This document shows, piece after piece, positions 6,670 through 15,851 of a DNA stretch of 39,876 nucleotides (the stretch's first letter is position 1; each line of letters starts with the position of its first letter). The DNA comes from Ruminococcus sp. Zagget11. GTDB taxonomy: Bacteria > Bacillota > Clostridia > Oscillospirales > Ruminococcaceae. A program made the position numbers and the translations under genes. The notes under the pieces are model-generated. The model had not been told where the DNA came from. It made no database searches and was given only the letters and a program-made list of their open reading frames with translations. Location: assembly GCA_001941135.1 (NCBI GenBank), contig MSHL01000030.1, forward strand, positions 1-39,876, in the 5' to 3' direction.

Positions 6670-8052
6670 ATGGATTCTGACGGGAGTAGTCATATTTTAT
6701 CTCTAAGCCTGATTTTATTGCTTATGGTTTTGCTGCGTGCGTTTTTTACCGTGTGTGCAACATCGGTTACGGAAATTTCCGACAGCAAGGTTCGTGGCTA
6801 TGAAAACAAAAAGGGACGTAAGGGTCTGCTGTTTCGGCTGCTTCAAAAGCCGTCAGCCCTGCGAGCTGCGTTTTCCGCAGAGAGAACCGTATCGTCCGTG
6901 GTTTCCGCATTTCTTACGGTTTATGCCTACGGCGCACGGGTAACGGAGCTTTTTTGCCGTTTGGGACTTTCCGCAGGACTGTCAAGGCTTGCTGCTGCCG
7001 TAGTGGTGATGTACTTAACCATAGTTGTTCTCAGCGCGTTGGGCGACTCGATTCCGCACAGAATTGCTCTTAGCCGTGACTGTGATGCGTTTGCTGTAGG
7101 CTGCGTATATGCGGTCAGGCTGATGATGCTGCTAACTTTCCCCGTAACGGCTCTTTCGTCCGTATTAACCTCGTTTTCGGCGGCTGTTACCGGTATATCC
7201 CAAACGGATGCCAAGGATACCGTGACCGAGGAAGAAATTATGCTGATGGTGGATGCCGGCAATGAAACGGGTGCCATTGAGGAATCAGAGCGTGAAATGA
7301 TCAATAATGTGTTTGAGTTTCACGCGCTTGCTGTGGGAGAGGTTATGACTCACAGAACCGATATGGTCTGCGTGAGTGCGGATGCAGACGTTTCGGAGGT
7401 GGTTTATTCCGCGATAAACAGCGGCTTTTCCAGAATACCCGTATATGAGGGAAATGCGGATCACATCGTCGGTATTGTTTTCGTAAAGGATCTGCTTTGT
7501 CTTATCGGTATGGAAACCGGTGAAGGTGTGTCTGTGAAGGGCTTCATGAGAGATGCCGAATTTGTACCGTCAACAAGTATGTGCGATGATATTTTTAAAC
7601 AGTTTACTTCGGAAAAAATTCAGATGGCGATTGTTGTTGACGAATACGGCGGGACTGCCGGAGTGGTTACAATGGAGGATCTTGTTGAGGCGATAGTCGG
7701 TAATATTCAGGATGAATATGACAACGAGGAAGATGAAATAACGAAAATATCCGATGACACTTATATCATAAGCGGAAATGCCGATCCCGCCGAGGCGGCG
7801 GAGCAGCTGGGCTTTTCACTTCCGGATGACAGCGATTACGACACTATGGGCGGATTTATCACCGATCTTATGGGTCAGCTTCCCGAGGAGGACGGAGAAC
7901 GTTCGATAAAATACAAAAATGCGGTGTTTACACTGCTTTTGGTTGAGGATATGCGAATTGTAAAAATCAAGGCTGTTCTTGAAAAGGACAGCAGCGATGA
8001 TAATAACGAAAGGGAGAATAATAAAGATGAAGAAGATGAAGAAGAGGGTTAG
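6670..8052 (+). CDS. CNNM/CorC (HlyC)-type membrane protein with CBS pair
   Basis: A 460-residue member of the CNNM/CorC 'hemolysin-related' family, linked to Mg2+ or Co2+ transport or efflux at the cytoplasmic membrane. The order is an N-terminal DUF21-like membrane region with about four hydrophobic segments (first third), a linker with TVTEEEIMLMVDAGNETGAI, and a CBS pair beginning at VGEVMTHRTDMV with SRIPVYEGNADHIVGIV and AIVVDEYGGTAGVVTMEDL. After that comes a C-terminal CorC_HlyC domain with the DYDTMGGFI motif, and an acidic tail. I start at 6670 because GGAAGG lies about ten bases upstream; a TTG start at 6565 would sit inside the promoter. The 3' end overlaps the next gene by 26 bases. 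Confidence 0.9.
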   Translation: MDSDGSSHILSLSLILLLMVLLRAFFTVCATSVTEISDSKVRGYENKKGRKGLLFRLLQKPSALRAAFSAERTVSSVVSAFLTVYAYGARVTELFCRLGLSAGLSRLAAAVVVMYLTIVVLSALGDSIPHRIALSRDCDAFAVGCVYAVRLMMLLTFPVTALSSVLTSFSAAVTGISQTDAKDTVTEEEIMLMVDAGNETGAIEESEREMINNVFEFHALAVGEVMTHRTDMVCVSADADVSEVVYSAINSGFSRIPVYEGNADHIVGIVFVKDLLCLIGMETGEGVSVKGFMRDAEFVPSTSMCDDIFKQFTSEKIQMAIVVDEYGGTAGVVTMEDLVEAIVGNIQDEYDNEEDEITKISDDTYIISGNADPAEAAEQLGFSLPDDSDYDTMGGFITDLMGQLPEEDGERSIKYKNAVFTLLLVEDMRIVKIKAVLEKDSSDDNNERENNKDEEDEEEG

Positions 8053-9673
8053 TCTGCTATTGGCTGTGATAATGGCTGTTTCGATAACCGCAACTGCCTG
8101 CTCCAGCGCAGACAGTGATACTGCCAACACAATGCCCACACTGGACAGCGTGACCACAACGGAGGCTACAACAACCGAGGCGGAAACCACCGTTACGACC
8201 ACTCAAACCACTGCCGAAACCGAGGAAACTACGGAAACAGCGGCGACATCGGCAACTGTATCTTCCGCAGCTGAAACCACGACCGCTGCTACATGGTCGG
8301 AAACGTCCATGTCCGCTACCATGTATGTAACCGAAAACTGCTATTCGAGAGTAAATGCAATTGTAGGCTCTACTCCCGTATCACAGTATTTTGTCGGTGA
8401 CAGTGTAACGGTTGTTGCCGTTACCGATACGGAGTATTATAAGCTGGATACCGGTGCATTCATTCATTCCGACTATCTTTCCGATACACCGCCCGTTACC
8501 ACAGCGGCAACGACAGAGGCGACTACCGCAGCAACCACCGCCGATACCGCTGCAGCTGCCACAACAACTGCATCTGCAAGTTCAGGCGGTTCTTCTTCAA
8601 ACAAAAGCGGAGATCCTATCCTGACACCCAGCTATACGGTACAGTCCTCATCAAAGTATGCTTATCAGCAGCTTAATGCAACAGAGCAGCAGCTGTATGA
8701 TGATATAGTATACGCGGTAAGAACCCTTGACCAGACCGTAACGGCACCGAGCGGCATGACCTCAGATGATGTATATAAGGTTTATACCATCGTGTATAAT
8801 GCCGAGCCGGAGCTTTTCTGGATGGGCGGAACCGTTTCCGCAAGCAGTAATTTCCTTACTCTCAGCTATAAGACCACGGACAGGGATGAGATTGCTTCGA
8901 TGCAGGCGGAGATAGACACTGCGGCTTCTGCGATTATTTCCAAAGCCAATGCATATTCCGGTACATATTCAAAGCTTAAGGTTATATATGATTCCATAAT
9001 AAAGGGCGCAGAATTTAATATGTCCGAGCAGGGCTATAACACATCCATTTATAATGGCGTTTGCGGTGGGGGACTTCAGTGTGCCGGCTATGCAAAAACC
9101 GTTGAGTACCTTTGCGGACTTGCGGGAATAGATTGTATGGTTATAATCGGTACTAATTCAAGCAGCGGCTCTCATGCATGGAACGTTGTTTACTGTGAGA
9201 ACGGCTGGTACAATTTGGACGCTACATGGGGAGATCCCTCCAACAGCTATAATTCCAACTATATCCAGTATGAATTTTTCCTTGTCCCCGACTCATGGAT
9301 TCACAATATAACTCACTATAATGTAAATACCGCTTTCCGCAGCAGCGGAACAGCCATAAAGCTTTTTGATCCTCCCAGCTGTACAAAGGAAAGCGCAAAC
9401 TACTTTACTGTCAACAACAAGACCTACAGCACTACCGAGGAAGCTGCCGCAGCGCTCTATGCCGAGTTTGATTCTGCTATTGCGTCAGGTTCCAATATCG
9501 CTGAAATAAGAGTAACATCCTCCGCAATATGGGATGAGCTGCTCAGCGATACATATGCGGTTACATTCCAGAAATACTGCAAGTCAAAGTCCGATTCCGT
9601 ATCCGGTCTTTCAAGACAGACCAGTAATCAGAGCGGTGTGCTTGTAGTACACTATGACATCAAGTATAATTAA
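8027..9673 (+). CDS. Transglutaminase-fold lipoprotein with SH3-like domain (array member 1)
   Basis: A 548-residue secreted lipoprotein. The signal peptide ends in TATAC (lipobox Cys at about residue 25) and is followed by a long Thr/Ala/Glu-rich linker. Next come a bacterial SH3-like segment (about 90-145, SRVNAIVGSTPVSQYFVGDS), a second Thr/Ala linker, and a transglutaminase core with Cys352 (LQCAGYAK), His383 (SHAWN) and Asp398 (LDATWGDP). This is the Cys-His-Asp triad of papain-like transglutaminase proteins, so it may be a protease or crosslinker acting at the wall; the substrate is unknown. I start at 8027 (preceding AAAGGGAG), inside the end of the CBS gene. It is the only member of the five with an SH3-like domain, which in other proteins binds peptidoglycan. 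Confidence 0.88.
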   Translation: MKKMKKRVSLLLAVIMAVSITATACSSADSDTANTMPTLDSVTTTEATTTEAETTVTTTQTTAETEETTETAATSATVSSAAETTTAATWSETSMSATMYVTENCYSRVNAIVGSTPVSQYFVGDSVTVVAVTDTEYYKLDTGAFIHSDYLSDTPPVTTAATTEATTAATTADTAAAATTTASASSGGSSSNKSGDPILTPSYTVQSSSKYAYQQLNATEQQLYDDIVYAVRTLDQTVTAPSGMTSDDVYKVYTIVYNAEPELFWMGGTVSASSNFLTLSYKTTDRDEIASMQAEIDTAASAIISKANAYSGTYSKLKVIYDSIIKGAEFNMSEQGYNTSIYNGVCGGGLQCAGYAKTVEYLCGLAGIDCMVIIGTNSSSGSHAWNVVYCENGWYNLDATWGDPSNSYNSNYIQYEFFLVPDSWIHNITHYNVNTAFRSSGTAIKLFDPPSCTKESANYFTVNNKTYSTTEEAAAALYAEFDSAIASGSNIAEIRVTSSAIWDELLSDTYAVTFQKYCKSKSDSVSGLSRQTSNQSGVLVVHYDIKYN

Positions 9674-9769
9674 GATTTAATGTGCGGTGCGCCCACTTAT
9701 GCGGTATTCAGCGAATGGATGCAAGTGTGGGCAGCCGTGCAAGCTGCAAAGAAAGGAATTTAATGTATA

Positions 9770-11143
9770 ATGAATATTAAAAAAAGTATAGCGCTGCTTT
9801 CTGCCGTTATTATGCTTGGCATGACCCTTACAGCCTGTGGAGGTAAGGATGACGATGCAGGGGATGATGCGGAAATCAGCGTTATCACCGACGGAACAGA
9901 GCCTCAGGGAGAGGGCGACAGTACTGCCGCTACATCCTTTGAAGACCCTGCCGCACAGCTTGGAATTGACGTATCGCAGGTGACCGATGCCGAGGGCAAT
10001 GCTGTAACAGAGGCCGCTACGGAGGCCACTCTTCCCGATAATCATGACGAAATCGTACAGATGATACAGGATGCTCAGAACGGCGCTGACACTACAAGTA
10101 CCGTTCAGGTTATGACCGAATATAACATTGACTACACAGACAGATATGCCTACAATCAGCTTTCCGATGCGGAAAAGGAGCTGTATGTTAAAATTCTCAA
10201 TGCTGCAAACAGCTTGAAGCTTAAGGTTGAGGTTGACGATACCGTTACAACGGAAATGTGGACAAGAGCATACGGCTGCGTTTGTATGCAGGAGCCGGAG
10301 CTTTTCTGGATTTCCTCCGCAAGGGTAAAGGTCGGACATGTGTATTATTGGGAAACCGATGAGAGCATTATTGCGGAAAGACAGGCTCAGATAGATGAAA
10401 CTGTCAGCAGTATACTTTCTGCGGTTAACGGTATGACAGAGTACGAAACGCTCAAATACTTCCATGATTATATAGTACTTAATAATACCTTTTCACTCGT
10501 TGATGTTATAGACGAGGGCGCAGAGAAGCAGACAATTTACGGCGCGCTTGTAACAGGCTCTATTCAGTGTGAGGGATATGCAAAGGCTATGATGTATCTT
10601 TGCGACATGGCGGGAATAGAGTGCGTAGTTGTCACAGGAACCAATGAATCCAATGAAACCCATGCATGGAACTGCGTCAAGCTTGACGGCAATTGGTATA
10701 ACGTAGATACCACATGGGACGACCCCATACTCTCTGTTGAGGATAAGACCAACCTGCGATACAATTATTTCCTTGTACCCGATTCATGGATTCACAGTAT
10801 TTCTCATTTTAATGTGAACCAAAAGATCGGCGGCACGGAGCTTACCTATTTCACACCGCCCACATGTACCTCCGAGGAATATAATTACTTTAATGTTGAG
10901 GGCAAGCTCTACGACAACGTTGATGATGCCGATGCGGCTATCAAGGCGGCTATGAAGGAGTCTGCCGAAAATAAGGTAAGGGTTGCGGAAATTCGTGTTA
11001 CATCACAGGAAATATATGATGAAATAACCGCAAATCTTTCCGAATATGCCAACTGGATTAAGTCTGAAAACTCATCCGTTACAAAGGTTACCTCCAACTG
11101 TGATGCTAACCTGTTGATAATAGAGCTCGGACTTGTTTACTAA
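9770..11143 (+). CDS. Transglutaminase-fold lipoprotein (array member 2)
   Basis: A 457-residue lipoprotein with signal peptide and lipobox LTAC (Cys23), an acidic linker, and the same two-part body as its neighbours. The first part is a helical pre-domain starting YAYNQLSDAEKELY with a conserved PELFWIS turn; the second is a transglutaminase core with Cys267 (IQCEGYAK), His298 (THAWN) and Asp313 (VDTTWDDP). The C-terminal region contains FLVPDSWIHSISHFNVN, almost identical in member 1 (FLVPDSWIHNITHYNVN), so the two look like a recent duplication. The ribosome site GAAAGGA lies about 12 bases upstream. The gap of 96 bases from member 1 shows no promoter I can identify. Confidence 0.88.
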   Translation: MNIKKSIALLSAVIMLGMTLTACGGKDDDAGDDAEISVITDGTEPQGEGDSTAATSFEDPAAQLGIDVSQVTDAEGNAVTEAATEATLPDNHDEIVQMIQDAQNGADTTSTVQVMTEYNIDYTDRYAYNQLSDAEKELYVKILNAANSLKLKVEVDDTVTTEMWTRAYGCVCMQEPELFWISSARVKVGHVYYWETDESIIAERQAQIDETVSSILSAVNGMTEYETLKYFHDYIVLNNTFSLVDVIDEGAEKQTIYGALVTGSIQCEGYAKAMMYLCDMAGIECVVVTGTNESNETHAWNCVKLDGNWYNVDTTWDDPILSVEDKTNLRYNYFLVPDSWIHSISHFNVNQKIGGTELTYFTPPTCTSEEYNYFNVEGKLYDNVDDADAAIKAAMKESAENKVRVAEIRVTSQEIYDEITANLSEYANWIKSENSSVTKVTSNCDANLLIIELGLVY

Positions 11144-11426
11144 ACGTGAGGTAATGACTGATGTATGAAAGGTGCGTCACAACCGAAGATAAGCCAATAA
11201 GGACGACAGCTTTCAGGAATTGCATCAATAAGGAATTGTCGGTTAAAGGGTTTCACATTTATTTTGACGGTGCATTTTTCGCAGGTGGAATCCTTAACCG
11301 TTTATTTGAGCGAGCGGCGGTAAAATTCGGAAGAATCATTTCTTTACGGATTTTGATAACAGCAGATACATATACAGTCAGCTCAGCGATGAGGAGAAGT
11401 CGTGGTATGATTGTATCAAGGATGCC

Positions 11427-12374
11427 GTGGATAGCTTTTCCCCAACAGCGGTATTTCCGCAGAAAATTGATTCCGAGGTAATGCGGAAGCTTTTTATTGC
11501 GGTGTATCAGCAGGAGGAAAGTCAGTTCTGGCTTAACAGCCTGTTTTATCGTGCAGGCGAGGAAAGCGACGTCCTTTACCTTGACTATCGTTTTACGGCT
11601 GATGAAGCGGAGCGGATGCAGCAGGAAATCGACAGGGTTATCGACAGTATTTTTTCCTCTTTTGACGAAAATACCGACGATTACGAAAAGCTAAAGACCT
11701 TTCACGATTATTTAGTGACCAATTGTACATTCAGCAAGGAAACGGATTACGGCAACACTATATACGGTGCCCTTGTGGACGGATATGCCCAGTGTGAGGG
11801 GTATGCTTTTTCCTATGACTATCTTTGTATGCTTGCGGGGATTGATTGCTTTGTTGCGACAGGAACCAATTCCGAGGGAGATCTCCATGCATGGAACGTG
11901 GTTCTGCTTGACGGAGAGTGGTATCATGTGGACTGTACATGGGACGATCCTATCCTGTCAACGGCGGATCCCGATTTCCTAAGGCATTTTTACTTTCTTG
12001 TGTGCGATTCGGATATTATCGGACGTACACATATTATAGACAGCACCTATTTTTCTTGCCCTGAGTGCAGCTCTGCCGAGAATTATTACGAACGTGAGGG
12101 ATTAAGCACATCCGATGCCGACGAGGGAGTAGGTATGCTGCTGTCAGCCGCCATTCGGGCGGTTTCGGAGGGAAAAAAGGAAGCTGCGGTGCGTTTCACC
12201 GATCAAAAGGCATATGAAAATGCTGTGTATAAGCTTTTTGACGGTGGCGGTATAAAAACCGTTCTTGCTGCCGCAAATGACTACAGCGATAAAAAGGTTC
12301 AGACAGGAAAATATGTATGGCGTCTTGATGACGACCTGCTTATAATCCATGTTTCTATGGTTTATGAAGAGTAA
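11427..12374 (+). CDS. Transglutaminase-fold protein, 5' end damaged (array member 3)
   Basis: The core is intact: Cys codon at 11793 (AQCEGYAF), His at 11886 (LHAWN) and Asp at 11931 (VDCTWDDP). The usual C-terminal region follows. The first usable in-frame start is a GTG at 11427 with no clear ribosome site. However, sequence homologous to the other members' pre-domain (SRYIYSQLSDEEKSWYDC) runs upstream in the same frame to 11310, where a stop at 11307 ends it. No signal peptide or lipobox is found in any frame between 11144 and 11310. The gene has therefore probably lost its start and export signal by indels; a truncated cytoplasmic product is possible but would not do the job of its neighbours. 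Confidence 0.75.
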   Translation: MDSFSPTAVFPQKIDSEVMRKLFIAVYQQEESQFWLNSLFYRAGEESDVLYLDYRFTADEAERMQQEIDRVIDSIFSSFDENTDDYEKLKTFHDYLVTNCTFSKETDYGNTIYGALVDGYAQCEGYAFSYDYLCMLAGIDCFVATGTNSEGDLHAWNVVLLDGEWYHVDCTWDDPILSTADPDFLRHFYFLVCDSDIIGRTHIIDSTYFSCPECSSAENYYEREGLSTSDADEGVGMLLSAAIRAVSEGKKEAAVRFTDQKAYENAVYKLFDGGGIKTVLAAANDYSDKKVQTGKYVWRLDDDLLIIHVSMVYEE

Positions 12375-12393
12375 TTTTTCAAGCGGAGGATAT

Positions 12394-13974
12394 ATGCGAA
12401 AGAATATCGGAAGATTACTTGCGGCTGCTGCATTGATTTTTCTTTCCGCCTGTGATAATAATGTTAATGAGCCGATTGAAACCGATGCTTTGTCAACAGA
12501 AACGGCAGCAGTCACCACCGCTTCGGAATTTTCCGAAGCTTCTGCGTCACGGACCGTTGCCGCTGTTTCGGAGGTTGAGGAACAAACCACTGTCACCTCC
12601 GCCGACTTAACCGAATCGGTGCATGACACTTACCAAATGCAGTATACCGAAAGTGTTGTTTCCGCCGAGTCTACGGAAACATTTACGGAAGCCTCCGAAT
12701 CGGAGCAATTTCAAGAGATAGTGTCAGAGGTGCAGGATATCCCGACAGAAGCGCTAACAGAGGCTGAAGTATCCGTGTCAACGGCTATGCAGGCTATGGT
12801 TGAAACGGATATATCCGCCGATGAGGAAACAACGGCACTGTCGGCAGCAGAAACCGCGGCAGTGCGCGATGAGAATTTTCATGTGGGCACGAGCGACCTT
12901 CTTGAGGACGGCAGAGTATCGGCTTATACAGGTAAAACGGTTATTTCACACCCATACAGCTATTATCAGCTGACAATCGAGCAGCAGCAGCTTTATGATC
13001 GCCTTGCGGCAGCTATGCTGGACTATGAGGAATCCGTGACCTTTGACGACAGCGATGGGGTTACATTTGATGATATACACAGCGTGTATCAGACAATTTA
13101 CAACGATGAGTACAGATTATATTATATTTCTCCCACAATACAGTATTCACAGTATGCATCGGGGAATATATTTGTAATGAAGTTTGATTATGATTTTTCT
13201 TTCTTTACGGTTCAAACTATGAATATGGAGCTTGAGGAAAGAATGAACGATATTCTGTCACAGCTTAATTCCTCTATGAGCGATTATGAAATTGTGAAGT
13301 TTATTCATGATACCGTTATACAAAGCTGTACCTACAGCAGCGATAACAAGCGTATGAACACGGTCTACGGATGTCTTGTAGACGAAAAAGCGCTTTGTCA
13401 GGGATATGCAAGAAGCTTTACCTACCTTTGCAGTGAGGCAGGTATAAATTCCCTGGTGGTTCTCGGATATGCCAATGAGTCACATATGTGGAATATGGTA
13501 GAAATGGACGGAGAATGGTACCATATAGATCTTACATGGGATGATCCCGATCGCGTTGCCAATCCCGATTCGGTGAGATATGATTATTTCGGTCTGACCG
13601 ATGAAAGAATAAGACAGCTGCGTACCGTTGAGGATTACGACTACAGCGTTCCGACTGCCAATGGCACCAAATATCAATATTACAGCTACAATGGACTTAT
13701 TGCCGACAGCTACGACAGCGCTGTTGCCGTTATCACCGATGAAGTATTGAAAGCGGCGGCAGTCAATGACTCTACAGTTCAGTTCCAATGTACGGATTTG
13801 GATTCTTTTAATGATATCACACAAAGGCTTTTTTCCGATTCTTCCGAAAATATCGTTGCATTGCTCCGCGCGGTTTTGCTTTATGCCGAAAACAGTTTTG
13901 TTATCGATACAGTGGTACACAACAATAACAGCGATACGTATGTGATAAGAATTTATCTGGATTATCAGGTATAA
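12394..13974 (+). CDS. Transglutaminase-fold lipoprotein (array member 4)
   Basis: A 526-residue lipoprotein. The signal peptide has lipobox FLSAC and is followed by about 150 residues of Ser/Thr/Glu/Val-rich, probably unstructured spacer, the longest in the array, which could carry the domain through the wall. The body has the pre-domain (YSYYQLTIEQQQLYDRL) and core with Cys335 (ALCQGYAR), His364 (SHMWN) and Asp379 (IDLTWDDP). I start at 12394 because GCGGAGGA ends four bases earlier; an in-frame ATG at 12349 lies inside the end of member 3. Members 4 and 5 share HMWNMV, where members 1-3 have HAWN, so they form a second sub-branch. Confidence 0.88.
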   Translation: MRKNIGRLLAAAALIFLSACDNNVNEPIETDALSTETAAVTTASEFSEASASRTVAAVSEVEEQTTVTSADLTESVHDTYQMQYTESVVSAESTETFTEASESEQFQEIVSEVQDIPTEALTEAEVSVSTAMQAMVETDISADEETTALSAAETAAVRDENFHVGTSDLLEDGRVSAYTGKTVISHPYSYYQLTIEQQQLYDRLAAAMLDYEESVTFDDSDGVTFDDIHSVYQTIYNDEYRLYYISPTIQYSQYASGNIFVMKFDYDFSFFTVQTMNMELEERMNDILSQLNSSMSDYEIVKFIHDTVIQSCTYSSDNKRMNTVYGCLVDEKALCQGYARSFTYLCSEAGINSLVVLGYANESHMWNMVEMDGEWYHIDLTWDDPDRVANPDSVRYDYFGLTDERIRQLRTVEDYDYSVPTANGTKYQYYSYNGLIADSYDSAVAVITDEVLKAAAVNDSTVQFQCTDLDSFNDITQRLFSDSSENIVALLRAVLLYAENSFVIDTVVHNNNSDTYVIRIYLDYQV

Positions 13975-14014
13975 ACGGTAAATGGCAAATGCGTTTTCAA
14001 AGGAGGGAATATCG

Positions 14015-15274
14015 TTGGATTCCGAGGGCGTGTTAAATAAAATAAGAGTGCTTTCAGCTTGCATTTTATCATTTGCGGTAATGACGCTTTCGGGCTGCAG
14101 CGACAGCTCCGATCCCGATGAAGCGCAGCTTACGGTTATTTCCAACGGTACCTCCGTCACGGCGGATATGACCGTCGGAGAGGAAACCACTTCCTCGATT
14201 GATGATGAAATTCCCTCCGACAGGCTGGTTATTCCCGATTACATGGAAACGAAATATGCATCCCTCGAGTATGATACAAGGCATACGGATGTTTACAACG
14301 ATGTGGCAACCGCAATGAGCGGCTTTGAGGATTCAATGTATATGCCTCTCACAATAAGCGCCACCGAGTTTGTGGATGTGCTTGAAACAGTACGCTGTGA
14401 ACAGCTTTGGCTTATCTCCATAAGCGACAGGCAGATTGGCGAATTTAGTTCCGAGGAACAGACCTTTGAAATGGATTTCACATATAAGTATTCCATACGG
14501 GATACAAATATTATGCTGAGTGAGGTTGAAAAGGTGGGCGATGAAATATTTGAGAGCATAGATGAAAATATGACCGATTATGAGAAGCTGAAAATATTTC
14601 ACGACTGGCTTGTGCTTAACTGTGAAACCTCTACCGTTGCGCCTTATGCCGACACCATATACGGCGCAATGGTGACAGGCGAGGCTCTTTGCGAGGGCTA
14701 TGCAAAAGCATTTTCCTATCTGTGCAATCGTGCGGGAATTGAAAATATGATAGTTACGGGCTATACGGACGTTGACCATATGTGGAATATGGTAAAGCTT
14801 GACGACGGCTGCTGGTATCATGTTGATGTAAGCTGGGATAAGCCCGATGACACGCTGGCGGAGTTATATCCCGATATTGTGCTGTATCAATATTTTTTGG
14901 TCGATGACGATGTTATTAAGAATAACCGAACCATAAGCACGAGGTTCTGTGAGCCGCCGACTGCCGACAGTAATAATTACAGCTATTTCGTTGCAGAAAA
15001 CAGATATGCATCCACCTATGATGAAGCGCTTGAAATAATCGAGGAGAGTTGCCGCGAATGTATGGATGCGGGTGAAAAATATTTTATGCTCAAGCTCGAC
15101 TCCTCAAATCTTTACCTACAGACCACAGAGTGGCTGAAAAAAGCCGATGAAAACGGTATCTCCGATATTGACCGAATTGCCGCGGATATAAATTTTGTGG
15201 GACAGATAAGCTATATAGATTATTATAAGGCGCACAGGGTGATTATCTTTGTTTTGGAAAAAAGCGGAGGATAA
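14015..15274 (+). CDS. Transglutaminase-fold lipoprotein (array member 5)
   Basis: A 419-residue lipoprotein with signal peptide and lipobox LSGC, a short linker, the pre-domain, and a transglutaminase core with Cys226 (ALCEGYAK), His255 (DHMWN) and Asp271 (VDVSWDKP, where the others have DDP). I choose the TTG at 14015 because AAGGAGG ends eight bases upstream. An in-frame ATG at 13982 would give 11 extra residues but has no good ribosome site. The pre-domain lacks the PELFW turn and has EQLWLIS, so this is the most diverged copy. Its stop overlaps an ATG for dtd, which suggests coupling. Confidence 0.86.
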   Translation: MDSEGVLNKIRVLSACILSFAVMTLSGCSDSSDPDEAQLTVISNGTSVTADMTVGEETTSSIDDEIPSDRLVIPDYMETKYASLEYDTRHTDVYNDVATAMSGFEDSMYMPLTISATEFVDVLETVRCEQLWLISISDRQIGEFSSEEQTFEMDFTYKYSIRDTNIMLSEVEKVGDEIFESIDENMTDYEKLKIFHDWLVLNCETSTVAPYADTIYGAMVTGEALCEGYAKAFSYLCNRAGIENMIVTGYTDVDHMWNMVKLDDGCWYHVDVSWDKPDDTLAELYPDIVLYQYFLVDDDVIKNNRTISTRFCEPPTADSNNYSYFVAENRYASTYDEALEIIEESCRECMDAGEKYFMLKLDSSNLYLQTTEWLKKADENGISDIDRIAADINFVGQISYIDYYKAHRVIIFVLEKSGG

Positions 15275-15276
15275 TG

Positions 15277-15711
15277 ATGAGAGTTGTTATACAAAGGGTT
15301 TTAAACGCACAGGTAGGTGTTGACGGAGCTGCTGTGGGCAGCATAGGAAAGGGCTATCTTCTGCTTGTGGGAATAGCGCCTACAGATACAAGAGCGGAAG
15401 CGGAGCGGATTGCGAAAAAAATATCCGCTTTGCGTATCTTTTCCGATGAAAACGACAAAATCAATTTATCTGTGAAGGATGTTGGGGGCAGCATACTGGC
15501 TGTTTCCCAATTTACGCTGTACGCCGATTGTTCCCATGGCAACAGACCGAATTTTTTGGGCGCAGCGCCGCCTGATATGGCTTGCGAGATGTACGATTAC
15601 TTTTGCGAGTGCCTAAAAGGTCACGGACTTGTTGTGGAAAAGGGGATTTTTGGCGCGGATATGAAGGTAAGCCTGCTTAATGACGGCCCTTTTACAGTAT
15701 TAATCGATTGA
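15277..15711 (+). CDS. dtd: D-aminoacyl-tRNA deacylase
   Basis: Hydrolyses D-amino acids mischarged onto tRNA (D-Tyr-tRNA and others) in the cytoplasm. It is a 144-residue, full-length family member with the diagnostic SQFTLYAD motif in the middle and the C-terminal NDGPFT motif that forms the cross-subunit active site. The family N-terminus MRVVIQRV fits the ATG at 15277; the ATG at 15274 is the alternative. GCGGAGGA lies just upstream, within the end of array member 5. It is the last gene of the presumed operon from the 6577 promoter; its link to the transglutaminase genes is probably only positional. Confidence 0.95.
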   Translation: MRVVIQRVLNAQVGVDGAAVGSIGKGYLLLVGIAPTDTRAEAERIAKKISALRIFSDENDKINLSVKDVGGSILAVSQFTLYADCSHGNRPNFLGAAPPDMACEMYDYFCECLKGHGLVVEKGIFGADMKVSLLNDGPFTVLID

Positions 15712-15730
15712 GTTAAAAATGCAGGCGTTA

Positions 15731-15759
15731 TTGACAAAGGAAAAAATATGGGGTATAAT
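15731..15759 (+). promoter_or_regulatory. Promoter of the GH5 operon
   Basis: TTGACA (15731-15736), 17-base spacer and TATAAT (15754-15759). The leader up to the GH5 start can form two small stems, CAGTTAA/TTAACTG and a GCCGC/GCGGC pair further on. I do not recognise a riboswitch class in them. Confidence 0.85.
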
Positions 15760-15851
15760 TATTTTGACAGTTAAAGGGGTAATTAACTGCCGCTCGGTTT
15801 AAGAAAATACCGATTACCCGCTGCGGCGGAATTTGAAAAAAGGAGTTTGTT

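Noticed and set aside
9674-9769. Possible hairpin (GCCCAC/GTGGGC) between array members 1 and 2 as a terminator
   Set aside because: Only six pairs with a long loop and no T-run; too weak to annotate.
11161-11481. 106-codon frame before array member 3
   Set aside because: It lies in a different frame from the homologous pre-domain, lacks a signal peptide and ends inside the real coding region; it is probably part of the decayed 5' end.
15760-15851. Riboswitch in the GH5 leader
   Set aside because: Two short stems are present but no conserved core of a class I know could be matched.
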